Of a stretch of DNA of 64,000 nt, positions 27,401-35,175 are shown piece by piece. Source of the stretch: Asterias amurensis (lineage: Eukaryota > Echinodermata > Asteroidea > Forcipulatida > Asteriidae); contig NC_092651.1 in NCBI RefSeq assembly GCF_032118995.1, positions 13,789,285 through 13,853,284 of the forward strand, read 5' to 3'. The notes beneath the pieces are model-generated. The model was not told where the DNA came from, did no database searches, and worked only from the letters and a program-made list of their open reading frames with translations. The stretch's first letter is position 1, and each line of letters opens with the position of its first letter. A program made the translations under genes and the position numbers.

Positions 27401-29560
27401 TTCAAAATCTGATTTCTATTTATTTTTTTTCTATTTTTTTTCTTAATATTTATAATAAAGAGTATAAATAAACAGTGATAATTGAATCAACAAGCTGATG
27501 TTTAAATTTTAATATAAATAATAGTATTGATACGAGGGTTACAAAATAAAAATCTCCAAAAATATTAGAAAATGATATAAGGCACATGGCTTCTTTAAGC
27601 CTCGGTATTTTTTTCAAGAATGCTCAGCAAAACATTCAGTCACATGATTTTGATCATCATGAATTGTGAATTGAAATAGCGTTTGATGAAACTTTTTCGG
27701 TGGGCAAATATTTTTATATGGCCTCAACATTATGACATATTTGTGTACCTTGTAGAAATGCCTAAAATACCAAACTTTTTGCATTTACAAGTGCAAATGA
27801 CCAGTGGAGCCTTACGTGTTTCTAAGTTTTGGTCAAAGAAGAGGAGACTCTTTGCTTGGCGAATAAAACCACACAATTGTTATCTTGGGACTGTTTACAT
27901 CACGCACAGAGAGGTAAAAGATTTGCCACGATATTAGGGACACCTCGAAAACAGGACCTCCTACGATACACACCGATGTACTTTCCCAAGGCATTACTCT
28001 AGTGGTGGGATTCGAACCCACGACCCTTGCAATTCTAAAGCAGTGTCTTACCAACTAGACTACAGTCGTTTGACCAGTTCGGGATCACTTTTTGAATTCA
28101 CATTGTTTTTTGTTGCAATCTCTTTGATATCTTAAACAAAAGAGTTTATCAGTTTACCTAAACATGTCATAAAACTCACCAAGTATTCACTGACGAAAAA
28201 ATATTAGTTCTTTTGAAGAGGCTTTGAGAAAAGTATCGTCACTTGTTTGACCAGTTCAGGATCAGTTGAATCTATTCTGAATCAGTAGAGTGCCCTTTAT
28301 TGCAAACCCATACTCCCATTCATAAAACTGTCTCTCAAGGACACGAAACTTCAGAGGTGTGTTGGCATGGACTTGGACTTCCTTTCTTTAGTGAATGTCA
28401 TGCAAGTGTCTTCAATAGCAGCGCAAAAACCCAGCCACAAAACCCCAAAACAACAGCAAAGGCAAATGAAAAAGTGAAGCGAACCTAAAAAGCAATATTG
28501 ACCCCTCCAAGTTTAATTTTCTCACAAAATAAAAAATCTACAATAATTTGTTGAAGTAATGTTTCTCAAAATCAACTAAATAAACTTTCTACTGCAGTAG
28601 TATGATTTTACCATACTTACTGACTTCGTAAGTTAGTGCGGCACAATTTGACGCAATGAGATGTTGAGTGATCCCGAACTGGTCAAGGGTAAGCTGCCCG
28701 CCCAAAGAAGATTTTGGGATCTTCGTCACCTCAAAAAAACAAGATGACTGCACAGTATTTACAGGAATGTCTTTTTACACATTCTTATCACTTTACATAA
28801 ATATTTTTTGCCCCGGCACTCCAATTCTACAGGTAAGAAGTTTTAACAGTGTTTTTCAACCAACATTTTTAAACAAAAAAATGATAAATTTCGCAGACAA
28901 CCTTCAGGAAAACAGCCATAATTTATTTGCTGATGATATTTGGCACCTTATTTTTGGGTTTGTTGGTTTAATGGGTGTTAATCTTCACATTTATCAACAG
29001 AAATTGGTAATAATGAGAAGTGATATAATTATTTGGTTATTGCAAAGTTGAAGTGATCCCGAACTGGTCAATGATCCCGAACTGGTCAAATGACTGTACC
29101 GAGGTTGCCCGGTAGCTAGAGATAGAGGCAGTTTTCAAATCCTATGTTTTGGCAACGGGTACCGCAACGATGGATCCATAATAAGAAAGAAATGTTAAAC
29201 TTAAATTTGCATCGGGGATGAGCTGTAAATGGCTCTCTTTTATAACATTTAACATCGGTCTCATCACTGTGCTAAAACCATGCAAATAAAACAACAATGG
29301 ATGGAAGAACCATTTACATGGGTGGAGAACTAACCTGCACATGCAGTGTCTCCCCAAAAACCGGACGCATATCCAATTCTTACAGTTTTATCTCCTAACA
29401 CATCGCTAAACTTGCGAACACTATGTTGCAGGATACATGGTGGACAATATTTGTTGATAAATTGCTTGTAATTTTGTCCAGAATACGCAAATCTACAAAC
29501 ATATTTTGCTCCTGGGCAAGATTTCCGAAGTAAGGAGGCTGCCATTATTATTGTTGACAT
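16100..29560 (-). CDS. AtuA family (acyclic terpene utilisation / DUF1446) protein, complete, probably mitochondrial
   Basis: Sixteen exons: 29560-29335, 25710-25610, 25288-25088, 24320-24232, 23746-23647, 23058-22937, 22638-22442, 21802-21738, 20971-20865, 19994-19792, 19385-19352, 19191-19140, 18492-18306, 17832-17715, 16437-16347 and 16174-16100 (TAG). All phases agree: 1968 nt, 655 aa. The AtuA domain (about 60-495) shows [98 protein letters not shown] and FPIVECGE. After a Ser/Glu-rich linker (about 512-535), the C-terminal AtuA-like domain (about 540-645) has [35 protein letters not shown] and [15 protein letters not shown]. The N-terminus ([20 protein letters not shown] from a second ATG at 29545) is basic and non-acidic, like a mitochondrial presequence. 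In Pseudomonas, atuA belongs to the citronellol/geraniol degradation cluster; the animal substrate is unknown. Fifteen introns argue against recent bacterial transfer or contamination. Confidence 0.94.
16908..17072. repeat. foldback MITE in AtuA-like intron 14
   Basis: Inverted arms: AATACTTCCTGCGAATGCGA on the left and GCATTCGCGGGAAGTATT on the right, around about 110 bp. Between exons 15 and 14. No coding potential. Confidence 0.65.
17449..17602. repeat. foldback MITE in AtuA-like intron 14
   Basis: Arms carry ATAGGAGACTTTC with GGTGGCAGCAGA on the left, and TCTGCTGCCACC with GGAAAGTCTCCCAT on the right. Total about 154 bp. Confidence 0.65.
17990..18141. repeat. foldback MITE with C-rich/G-rich arms
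   Basis: AATATGTGGCATGGTGTACC leads into a C-rich arm; a G-rich arm followed by GCACACCCTCTGCCATATAT closes it, with partial inverse match. It lies just beside exon 13 of the AtuA-like gene. Confidence 0.55.
19505..19602. mobile_element. fragment of TTAA MITE family D
   Basis: It ends in ATTACCAATAGTGACCAGTG and, read in reverse, matches the first about 95 bp of the family D element at 8756. The other end is missing, so it is a truncated copy. Confidence 0.6.
20045..20460. mobile_element. fragments of MITE family E and of the 7440-type foldback
   Basis: 20045-20150 matches the centre of family E (GCTTTACTTTTTGAGAAAAC and the TCTCGATATCGAGA palindrome). From about 20268 to 20450 the sequence matches one arm of the foldback at 7440 (AAGTTTAATGTAAATCTGTG). 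The two pieces look joined or nested, in the intron between exons 10 and 9 of the AtuA-like gene. Confidence 0.55.
20718..20822 (+). mobile_element. SINE family C, partial copy
   Basis: A tRNA-type B box (GGTTCGAATCCC) is followed by a tail with TTGTTCAACCCCAAAAATCA and GTCCCTTGTGGTTTA. The same tail, inverted, occurs in the two copies at 57003-57420 and near 43190-43365. The head is incomplete. Confidence 0.6.
21893..22025. repeat. CAGGC-ended MITE copy
   Basis: This stretch (ACAGGCATG ... GAAGTATCAGGCCTG) shares the blocks GTCACCAAGGC, AAGGGCACCCT-like and CCTTCGTTGCCTCC with the element at 26624-26765. A short non-coding element in the AtuA-like intron 7. Confidence 0.55.
22055..22340 (-). 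mobile_element. SINE-like repeat, family A relative
   Basis: It contains AACACCGGGGTGAACCCC-type sequence, TTCTGGGTTCTTTCGCATGC and a spoiled B box (AGAACTCGACCCCACC). The same string of blocks occurs at 62160-62330 and, decayed, at 24680-24835. It lies between exons 8 and 7 of the AtuA-like gene. Confidence 0.5.
23168..23330. repeat. foldback MITE in AtuA-like intron 5
   Basis: Left arm GGCCAAGACACACAGGCCCG plus AACGAAAACGATA; right arm TATCGTTTTCGTTCGC plus GGCCTGTGTGACTTGGCCTT. The arms pair well over about 40 bp. No coding potential. Confidence 0.75.
23821..24126 (-). mobile_element. tRNA-derived SINE, family A
   Basis: Read on the minus strand, the head at 24126 has an A box TGGCTGAGTGG, then AAGAGCACCGAACTCAAGCT and B box GGTTCGAGTCC, resembling a Leu/Ser-type tRNA. 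A conserved body (GCCGAGTAGCGCATATGCAC, GAGATGGTTTTAAGG) and a CGCTATATAAATTTG end with a TTATTATTATTG tail follow. Other copies: 62010-62406 (-) and 63336-63585 (+). It lacks tRNA length and cloverleaf, so it is not a tRNA gene. Confidence 0.8.
24381..24850. repeat. decayed SINE-related repeat with (TTGA)n microsatellite
   Basis: It starts with AAACCAAGGATGCCTCATGA, also seen near 22070, 59745 and inverted at about 19010-19090. Then come about eight TTGA/TGAT units (24463-24495), and later TGTTCTGGGTT and a B-box-like GGATTCAAACCC (reverse sense). It appears to be several old insertions together in the intron between exons 4 and 3 of the AtuA-like gene. Confidence 0.5.
26585..26860. mobile_element. 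MITE family H interrupted by a CAGGCCTG-ended MITE
   Basis: The outer arms GCCACCACTTTTTCG and TGAAAAAGTGGTGGC match the 10622-10766 element, including its TTACCTCAATGAG interior. Between them, about 26624-26765, sits a second element with ends CAGGCCTGTATT and GTATCAGGCCTG, related to 21893-22025. It is therefore a nested insertion. Confidence 0.65.
27940..29150 (-). mobile_element. tRNA-derived SINE, family B, split by a pogo-like insertion
   Basis: Read on minus, the head (GCCGGGCAACCTCGGT-like, A box TAGTCTAGTTGG, B box GGTTCGAATCCC) is the same as in the copy at 53098-53340. Here the head is cut: the part up to CCGAGGTTGCCC is at 29097 and above, and the part from TAGTCTAGTTGG on is at 28062 and below. 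The 1,034 bp between them are a separate DNA element. Confidence 0.75.
28063..29096. mobile_element. non-autonomous Tc1/mariner-pogo-like DNA transposon
   Basis: 1,034 bp with terminal inverted repeats beginning CAGTCGTTTGACCAGTTCGG and ending in the inverse of CAGTCATTTGACCAGTTCGG. It is flanked by TA on both sides; the uninterrupted SINE at 53098-53340 shows a single TA at that point, so this is a clean TA target duplication. CAGT ends with TA duplication point to the pogo/Tigger branch. The 16-bp word GATCCCGAACTGGTCA or its complement occurs at about 28073, 28247 (one change), 28671, 29053 and 29071. Open frames inside (up to 127 codons) do not resemble a transposase. Confidence 0.8.
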
Positions 29561-30132
29561 GAGGGTCGATTTATTTATTTAACGGTCTCCTTAAACACCG
29601 CCCCCAGGCGATTGGTCGAGTTTAGTTCAATTAACGGTCTCCTTAAATACCGCCCCCTAGAGATTGAGTTAGTTTAGTTTAGTTTTAGGACGTCGTACGC
29701 GGCGCGCAAGCTCAATCTCGTTCCAGCCTCGCTCTATTCAAACGAGGGTTCGAGCAGCTCAACACCCCCGTCAAATATGAGGTCGAAGTTGCCAATTGAC
29801 ATGTTCTGCACGTTCGATAACTAAAACTCTGTAAGGAGGCTGCCATTATTATTGTTGACATGAGGGTCGATTTATTTATTTAACGGTCTCCTTAAACACC
29901 GCCCCCAGGCGATTGGTCGAGTTTAGTTCAATTAACGGTCTCCTTAAATACCGCCCCCTAGAGATTGAGTTAGTTTAGTTTAGTTTTAGGACGTCGTACG
30001 CGACGCGCAAGATCAATCTCGTTCCAGCCTCGCTCTATTCAAACGAGGGTTCGAGCAGCTCAACACCCCCGTCAAATATGAGGTCGAAGTTGCCAATTGA
30101 CATGTTCTGCACGTTCGATAACTAAAACTCTG
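29531..30132. repeat. 301-bp tandem duplication over the shared promoter
   Basis: Unit 1 is 29531-29831 and unit 2 is 29832-30132. Aligned by eye they differ at two positions (GGCGCGCAAGC versus GACGCGCAAGA), about 99% identity. Each unit holds two diverged sub-copies of a block with AACGGTCTCCTTAAA and CCGCCCCC. Unit 1 includes the AtuA-like start codon; unit 2 therefore carries a second copy of the first ten codons. Confidence 0.9.
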
Positions 30133-30216
30133 TAACCCCGCGAAATCTGGAACTGTAGTGAGTGAGTAGTTCATGTCTGTGGTTCTAACTCCGAAAACAC
30201 CCTTCAAAAAGTCATC
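29561..30216. promoter_or_regulatory. bidirectional promoter region of AtuA-like gene (-) and RFC3 (+)
   Basis: The two start codons lie 656 bp apart, head to head. Candidate sites visible in each duplicated unit are GC boxes (CACCGCCCCC, ACCGCCCCCT) and an inverted CCAAT box (GCGATTGGTCG). No convincing TATA box was seen, which fits a CpG-type housekeeping promoter. CpG content is clearly raised compared with the introns. Actual transcription starts cannot be read from the sequence. Confidence 0.6.
29712..29861 (-). other. 49-codon upstream ORF created by the promoter duplication
   Basis: The duplicated start codon at 29861 opens [10 protein letters not shown], identical to the first ten residues of the AtuA-like protein, then continues across the unit junction as QSFSYRTCRT and onwards to a TGA at 29712-29714. 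A transcript starting in unit 2 would meet this ORF before the true start. Whether such transcripts exist is not known. Confidence 0.5.
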
Positions 30217-33200
30217 ATGAGTTTGTGGGTTGATAAATACCGTCCGACATCGCTTTCTAAACTCGATTTTCACAAGGATCAAGCAGCAAACCTCAGAAAA
30301 CTGGTAAGTATTCTTTGTTGCACTTGATTTAAAAGTGTGAGCTTGTGAATGTGAGTTTTTTTTAGCATGTTTCAACTTAAATAATATAATTATGTTAACA
30401 ATAATAATAAACATTAATTAAATCTAAACAATAACATTAACAAACATCATTTATAATAAATTATAGTGGAGACGATAGTGGAACGAACCTCGTCATGACA
30501 TAGTTTAAGGTCGGAGTACCCCGTGAGCTAGACCCGGGGGGGGGGGGGGGTCAGTAACTGGGGCGCTGTACTCCTTTTTCTGAAATTTGTCATTGTTGGT
30601 TACGATCAATTAAACTACAGACCGATAATCGGATTTTAAAATGACAAATTTTGAAAAAAGGAGTACAGCACCCCAGTGCAATGTTTTATTCAAAGCAAAC
30701 GTTTCCCATTTTCACCAAGTCAACATTTGAAGATCCATGTATTTGTTTTTATTGAAAATTACACACAGTGAGGTATCATTTTTCAGTTGAATAACACAAG
30801 GCCAGCCATCACCACACACTGGACTTGCCAGGTTGTGAGTTTATTGGCCTGACACTATTTAGTAAAATGACTGGCCTTTGGCCTGCACTGCAGGAGTCAG
30901 GCTACTCCTAGAACTATTTCGGTTTCGTCCGGCTATCGTCTCCCGTAACGGGAGACGATAGCCGGACGAAACCGAAATAGTTCTAGGAGTAGAGTCAGGC
31001 AGTCCAGTATTCATATGGAGCCCTGGCCCGATTATTTGATTACCTCAGGGTTTTTTTTACCTCCCTCCTGTTAGTGTTATATTGTAGAACACCAGATTAT
31101 CTATTAAACTTGCAACCAAAATAAATTTACCAAATTTATTTTGGAAATAACATTTCTTTTAACTGTCGGAGTGTCTCTATTCTGTCTTATGAAGGTACAA
31201 GGAGGAGACTTTCCTCATCTGCTCATCTATGGCCCATCAGGAGCAGGCAAGAAGACAAGAATCATGTGCACTCTCAGGGAGCTGTATGGATCAGGTGTTG
31301 AAAAACTACGCATTGAACATCAGAGCTTCACAGTAAGAGTTAGAGGCTAATGTTAGATTTGAATGTTGTCTGGTACAATGACGTGCTTGATCACATGTCA
31401 TCACTTAAGTTTGAATTCCTCAGCAGTCTACCGAGAAAGTTGCTATGTCACATGATTCGGGAAAGCTTTTGCGTAGAGACGGAGAACAATTCTAAATGGA
31501 TGTGTATGGTACAACAAAACCAGGGTCTGCTCATCTGGCGGTTGCTATACAAAAGCTTGCCCCGAGTCATGTGACATAGCAGCTGTCTCTGTAGTCTGAG
31601 GAATTCAAATGTAAGCGGTAACTTGGCACTATTCAAGTCTAACTCGCAAATGTCTTATTTGCAGCTACTACCACGGCTATTTCAATTTTCAAGAGCATTG
31701 CTAAAGAACATCCTATATCAATGCATAATTCAGACGTGGCCAGAAAGATGAAGAATCCAACTGCCATTCATTGGACTAAACCTATTTATCTGTATACAAA
31801 CAAATTCTGGTCATAACACAGTCAGAAAAACAGTCAGTGCTGTCAAAACAGATTTTCCTTACAGACAATACTGTACACACGAAAAATGCAATCCTATAAA
31901 ATGTAAAAGTAGAAAATGGAATGAGTGATTAATTAATATTGATCATATATAAGTCAAAGGACCAATCTTACCATTTCGGTATAGGGTATTTTCTGCACAG
32001 TTTTATCACAAATTCTTGCTTTGTTTCCAATTCTTAGACTCCATCCAAAAAGAAGATTGAGGTATCAACAATAGCAAGCAACTATCATATTGAGGTTAAT
32101 CCCAGGTTAGTATTAAAGACACAGAACACCGGTCCATTAAAAGCTCAAGCCCATACTGTATGGACAAATGTCAGTGTTATTGTCGAGTACTTATCAGTTG
32201 GGTATCAAGTAATACCGAGTTCTAGGGTGGCCAAGTAGTACTCGAGTACATGTACTGGGCCATCGAGTATGAGTACAATTGTCCGAGTATTTTGCTACCG
32301 AGTAACAAGTCACAACAGCTGGGTACATGCAGTGGGTTGGCTTGATGTATGGAGGGATGTCTTCGGCTTATTTTGAAGATTTGTGCTTTCGGTAAACAGC
32401 TTCAAACAGGCTGTAAGCAGGAGCCTTAGCATTTAAGGCCGAGCCAAAGCTGTGGTTTCCATTTTTTTTTTTACACATCCAATAGCTCAATTAGCAAAAA
32501 TAACAGGATTATTTTGGAAACAAGAAGAAAAGTTTGGTGTTAGATGTGGGTGGAAAACCCCAATGACGGAAACTTGGCAATCAGGTAGCTGGGCTGAAAA
32601 CTGAATCCTTGTACGAGGCTCTGGTCTGAGGTTGGATTCGAACAGAGGTCCAAAGGTTGAAGGCAGGGAAAGAAACCACCGAGCCAACCTGATCCTGGAA
32701 AGTACCTGGTCTGACAATTTTTTTAAATTTTTTGCATTCTTGTGTTTTGTAGTGACGTAGGGATTTATGATCGAGTTGTCATTCAAGAACTTTTGAAGAC
32801 AGTGGCACAGACACAACAGCTAGACTCTTCAACACAGAAAGATTTCAAAGGTAAAAAAAAGCACCGCCCATATTATGTATCATTTTTTGTGCAACGTCCC
32901 ACATTTGTAGGATTTGAAACTTTGCATGGTGGAAATCTCACACAGGCTTTATGGATGATGTGCAGCTAAACAGACCATGACTAGTGCGGGTGCATAGTAC
33001 ATCATCTTTATTTTGACTTCCATTGACGTGCAATTATTCTGAAGGATTGTGATGAATGTTATAACATGCTTTGGGACAATTCCAACATGGCTCTGTCTGG
33101 TTTACATTGCAGTGGTTGTGCTGACAGAAGTTGACCGCTTGACCAAAGATGCACAGCATGCACTGAGACGTACAATGGAGAAGTATATGGCCACATGTCG

Positions 33201-34855
33201 CCTCATTCTGTGCTGTAACTCCACCAGTAAAGTCATCCCGGCTATTCGCAGTAGATGTCTAGGAATAAGAGTGGCAGCGCCCTCCGTTGATGAGGTGAGT
33301 CAAATGGACTTTGATAATTGCAACGTAAAGCTATTCTGTGATGTCGGCTTTATATTCATGCAAGGAAACTGGTTAAAAATGACACATGGAAGCTTACAAC
33401 TTAGGCAGTTTGGTGAGATTACAAACTTTGCAGTGCACATAGTTTTAAGTCTATAAATTCATTGAAATGTTTTTCTTGCAACTTGTAGATTTGTCAGATT
33501 CTTCAGACAACTTGTCGTAAGGAGGGTCTGACCCTGCCTGCCCAGCTTGGCAAACGCATCGCTGAGAAATCAGACAGGAACCTCAGAAGGTCATTACTGA
33601 TGTGTGAGGCGTGCAAAGTGCAGCAGTAAGTAAATGCATTGGATCAGATTTTTCAACTTGAAGTAACATTGTTTTTTTTGGGAACGAGATGTGTTTTGAT
33701 CAGCCCTTCTACTTTTGTACCATTCAATATCGTCCACATGGTTTTCAATGATAAATAAACCATCCAGCCTGCCTGGAATGTAATTACATGTGGTGGATGC
33801 ATCTACACAGTACATATATAGTTCTGTGCTTAGTTGTGCCACCATACACTACCTGTGGCTTCTGATGGTTGGTAATAACGGAAAGTTATACTCCAAGAAT
33901 GGAAGAGTTATACATTTAAGTGTGCCAGTGCAGGTGAACTAATGCTCAATAGCACAGTCTGTGCTTAGACAAAGAGGAGACTGTGCCTACATTTTCTGGA
34001 TTATTACATTTTAAATATTTATACAATCACACCCTTGATATGTTTCCCAGGTATCCCTTCAGCGAGAACCAGGAGATACCAGTTCCCGATTGGGAAGTAT
34101 TCTTGCGCGAGACAGCCAATGCAATCGTCCAAGAGCAGACACCACAACGCCTGATGCAGGTCAGAGGTCAACTGTATGAGCTTCTAACCCATTGCATTCC
34201 ACCTGACATCATCATGAAGGTAAGGCACAAAGAGTCTGGGCATTTTACATATAAATCAGGGGAAAAGGGAGATTTCAAGCATGCATTCCAATACAGTCTG
34301 TCCCTCTTCGAATCAGGGTAATAAATAAAAGCAGACCACAGTACAGTAAGTGCATGAATGTGCATGCTACACAATGGAATGGGAGCCTAAAAGATATCAG
34401 CGCCCAATTTCACAGAGCTGCTTAAGCAGAAATAGCAACTCGGCATAAAAACAATTAACGCCTGATTTAGGTTACCGGCCAAAATACCATGTCACTTACA
34501 TCATTTGTGACTGGTATCCTGCTCATTTTTAGTAAGCATAAATTTGTTTAGCAATATTTCTGCTTAAACAGCTCTGTAAACTTGATAGAGTTACAGACAA
34601 CATTTACCACTTGTTATCATCTCTTTGTACTTGATACTTGATATTTACTCATTTTTATTCCAGGGCCTTTTAAAGGAGCTGATAAGTAATTGTGATGGGC
34701 AGCTCAAGTCCGAGATCACTCAGGTTGCGTCCTTCTATGAGCATCGCCTTCAGCTCGGCTCCAAACCCATCTATCATCTGGAAGCATTCGTCGCTAAATT
34801 CATGAGCATCTACAAACGCTTCCTGGAAGAAGGATTTGATGATATGGCATTTTGA
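30217..34855 (+). CDS. RFC3: replication factor C subunit 3 (RFC3), complete
   Basis: RFC3 is an AAA+ subunit of the clamp loader that places PCNA on primer-template DNA; it also serves in alternative loaders with RAD17, CTF18 and ATAD5. Eight exons: 30217-30303, 31195-31332, 32038-32105, 32753-32850, 33113-33294, 33489-33625, 34051-34219 and 34664-34855 (TGA). Total 1071 nt, 356 aa, the same length as human RFC3, with all phases consistent. It starts [20 protein letters not shown]. The Walker A motif GPSGAGKKT is at 42-50, the Walker B-like region VVLTEVD around 132-138, and the SRC motif (IRSRC) at 175-179. [13 protein letters not shown] and [12 protein letters not shown]-type sequence mark the C-terminal collar domain; the end is GFDDMAF. 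The promoter is shared with the AtuA-like gene. No odd features in the coding sequence. Confidence 0.98.
30903..30991. mobile_element. 89-bp perfect palindrome MITE with 9-bp target duplication
   Basis: Two 44-bp arms, perfectly complementary, face each other across one base (A at 30947). The arms begin TACTCCTAGAACTATTTCGG. The element is flanked by identical 9-bp repeats GAGTCAGGC (30894-30902 and 30992-31000). A 9-bp duplication fits Mutator-like (or related) transposition. Lies in RFC3 intron 1. Confidence 0.85.
31405..31615. repeat. foldback MITE in RFC3 intron 2
   Basis: Left arm AAGTTTGAATTCCTCAG ... TTGCTATGTCACATGATTCG; right arm CGAGTCATGTGACATAGCA ... CTGAGGAATTCAAAT. About 210 bp, non-coding. 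Confidence 0.7.
34406..34581. mobile_element. MITE, CCCAATTTCACAGAGCTGC family
   Basis: The left end GCCCAATTTCACAGAGCTGC with TTAAGCAGAAA is matched inverted by TTTCTGCTTAAACAGCTCTG on the right. A right-half copy lies at 48483-48597 in a CLOCK intron, ending AGCTCTATGAAATTGGGC. Lies in the last RFC3 intron. Confidence 0.65.
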
Positions 34856-35099
34856 ATCAAAATAATAACATATGGATAGGAAACTAGGTGCCAAGACCTG
34901 TTCATAATTCAGGCAAACTTTACAAGGAAACTTTGCAAGCAAAGCAATTTTCCTTGCGTCACATTAAACAACAAGTGCGTATGTGACTGTTTCCATCACA
35001 TAGTTTGCTTTGAAGTATGAATGAAGCTAAAGCCAGGATTAAGAAAAAGGGAGTCCACATTAACTATGTATTAATAAACAAAAATGGGGCGTCCCACCT

Positions 35100-35175
35100 T
35101 TTTTGTTTGGATACTATCGTTGTATATATTCAGCGCCTTGAGTACCTTGTTGGTAGATACGTGCGCTATATAAGA
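35100..35175. repeat. SINE tail fragment
   Basis: CAGCGCCTTGAGTACCTTGT and TAGATACGTGCGCTATATAA occur here and, inverted, at about 62012-62060 inside the family A SINE. It is a lone 3' part of that kind of element. Confidence 0.6.

Noticed and set aside
28668-29051. 127-codon open frame on + as a possible transposase
   Set aside because: It lies in the pogo-like element but has no HTH or DDE-type motif and starts within a terminal-type repeat word; probably chance.
30013-30414. 133-codon open frame on - across the RFC3 first exon
   Set aside because: It is antisense to RFC3 exon 1 and promoter sequence; only the part shared with the duplicated unit is of interest, listed as the upstream ORF.
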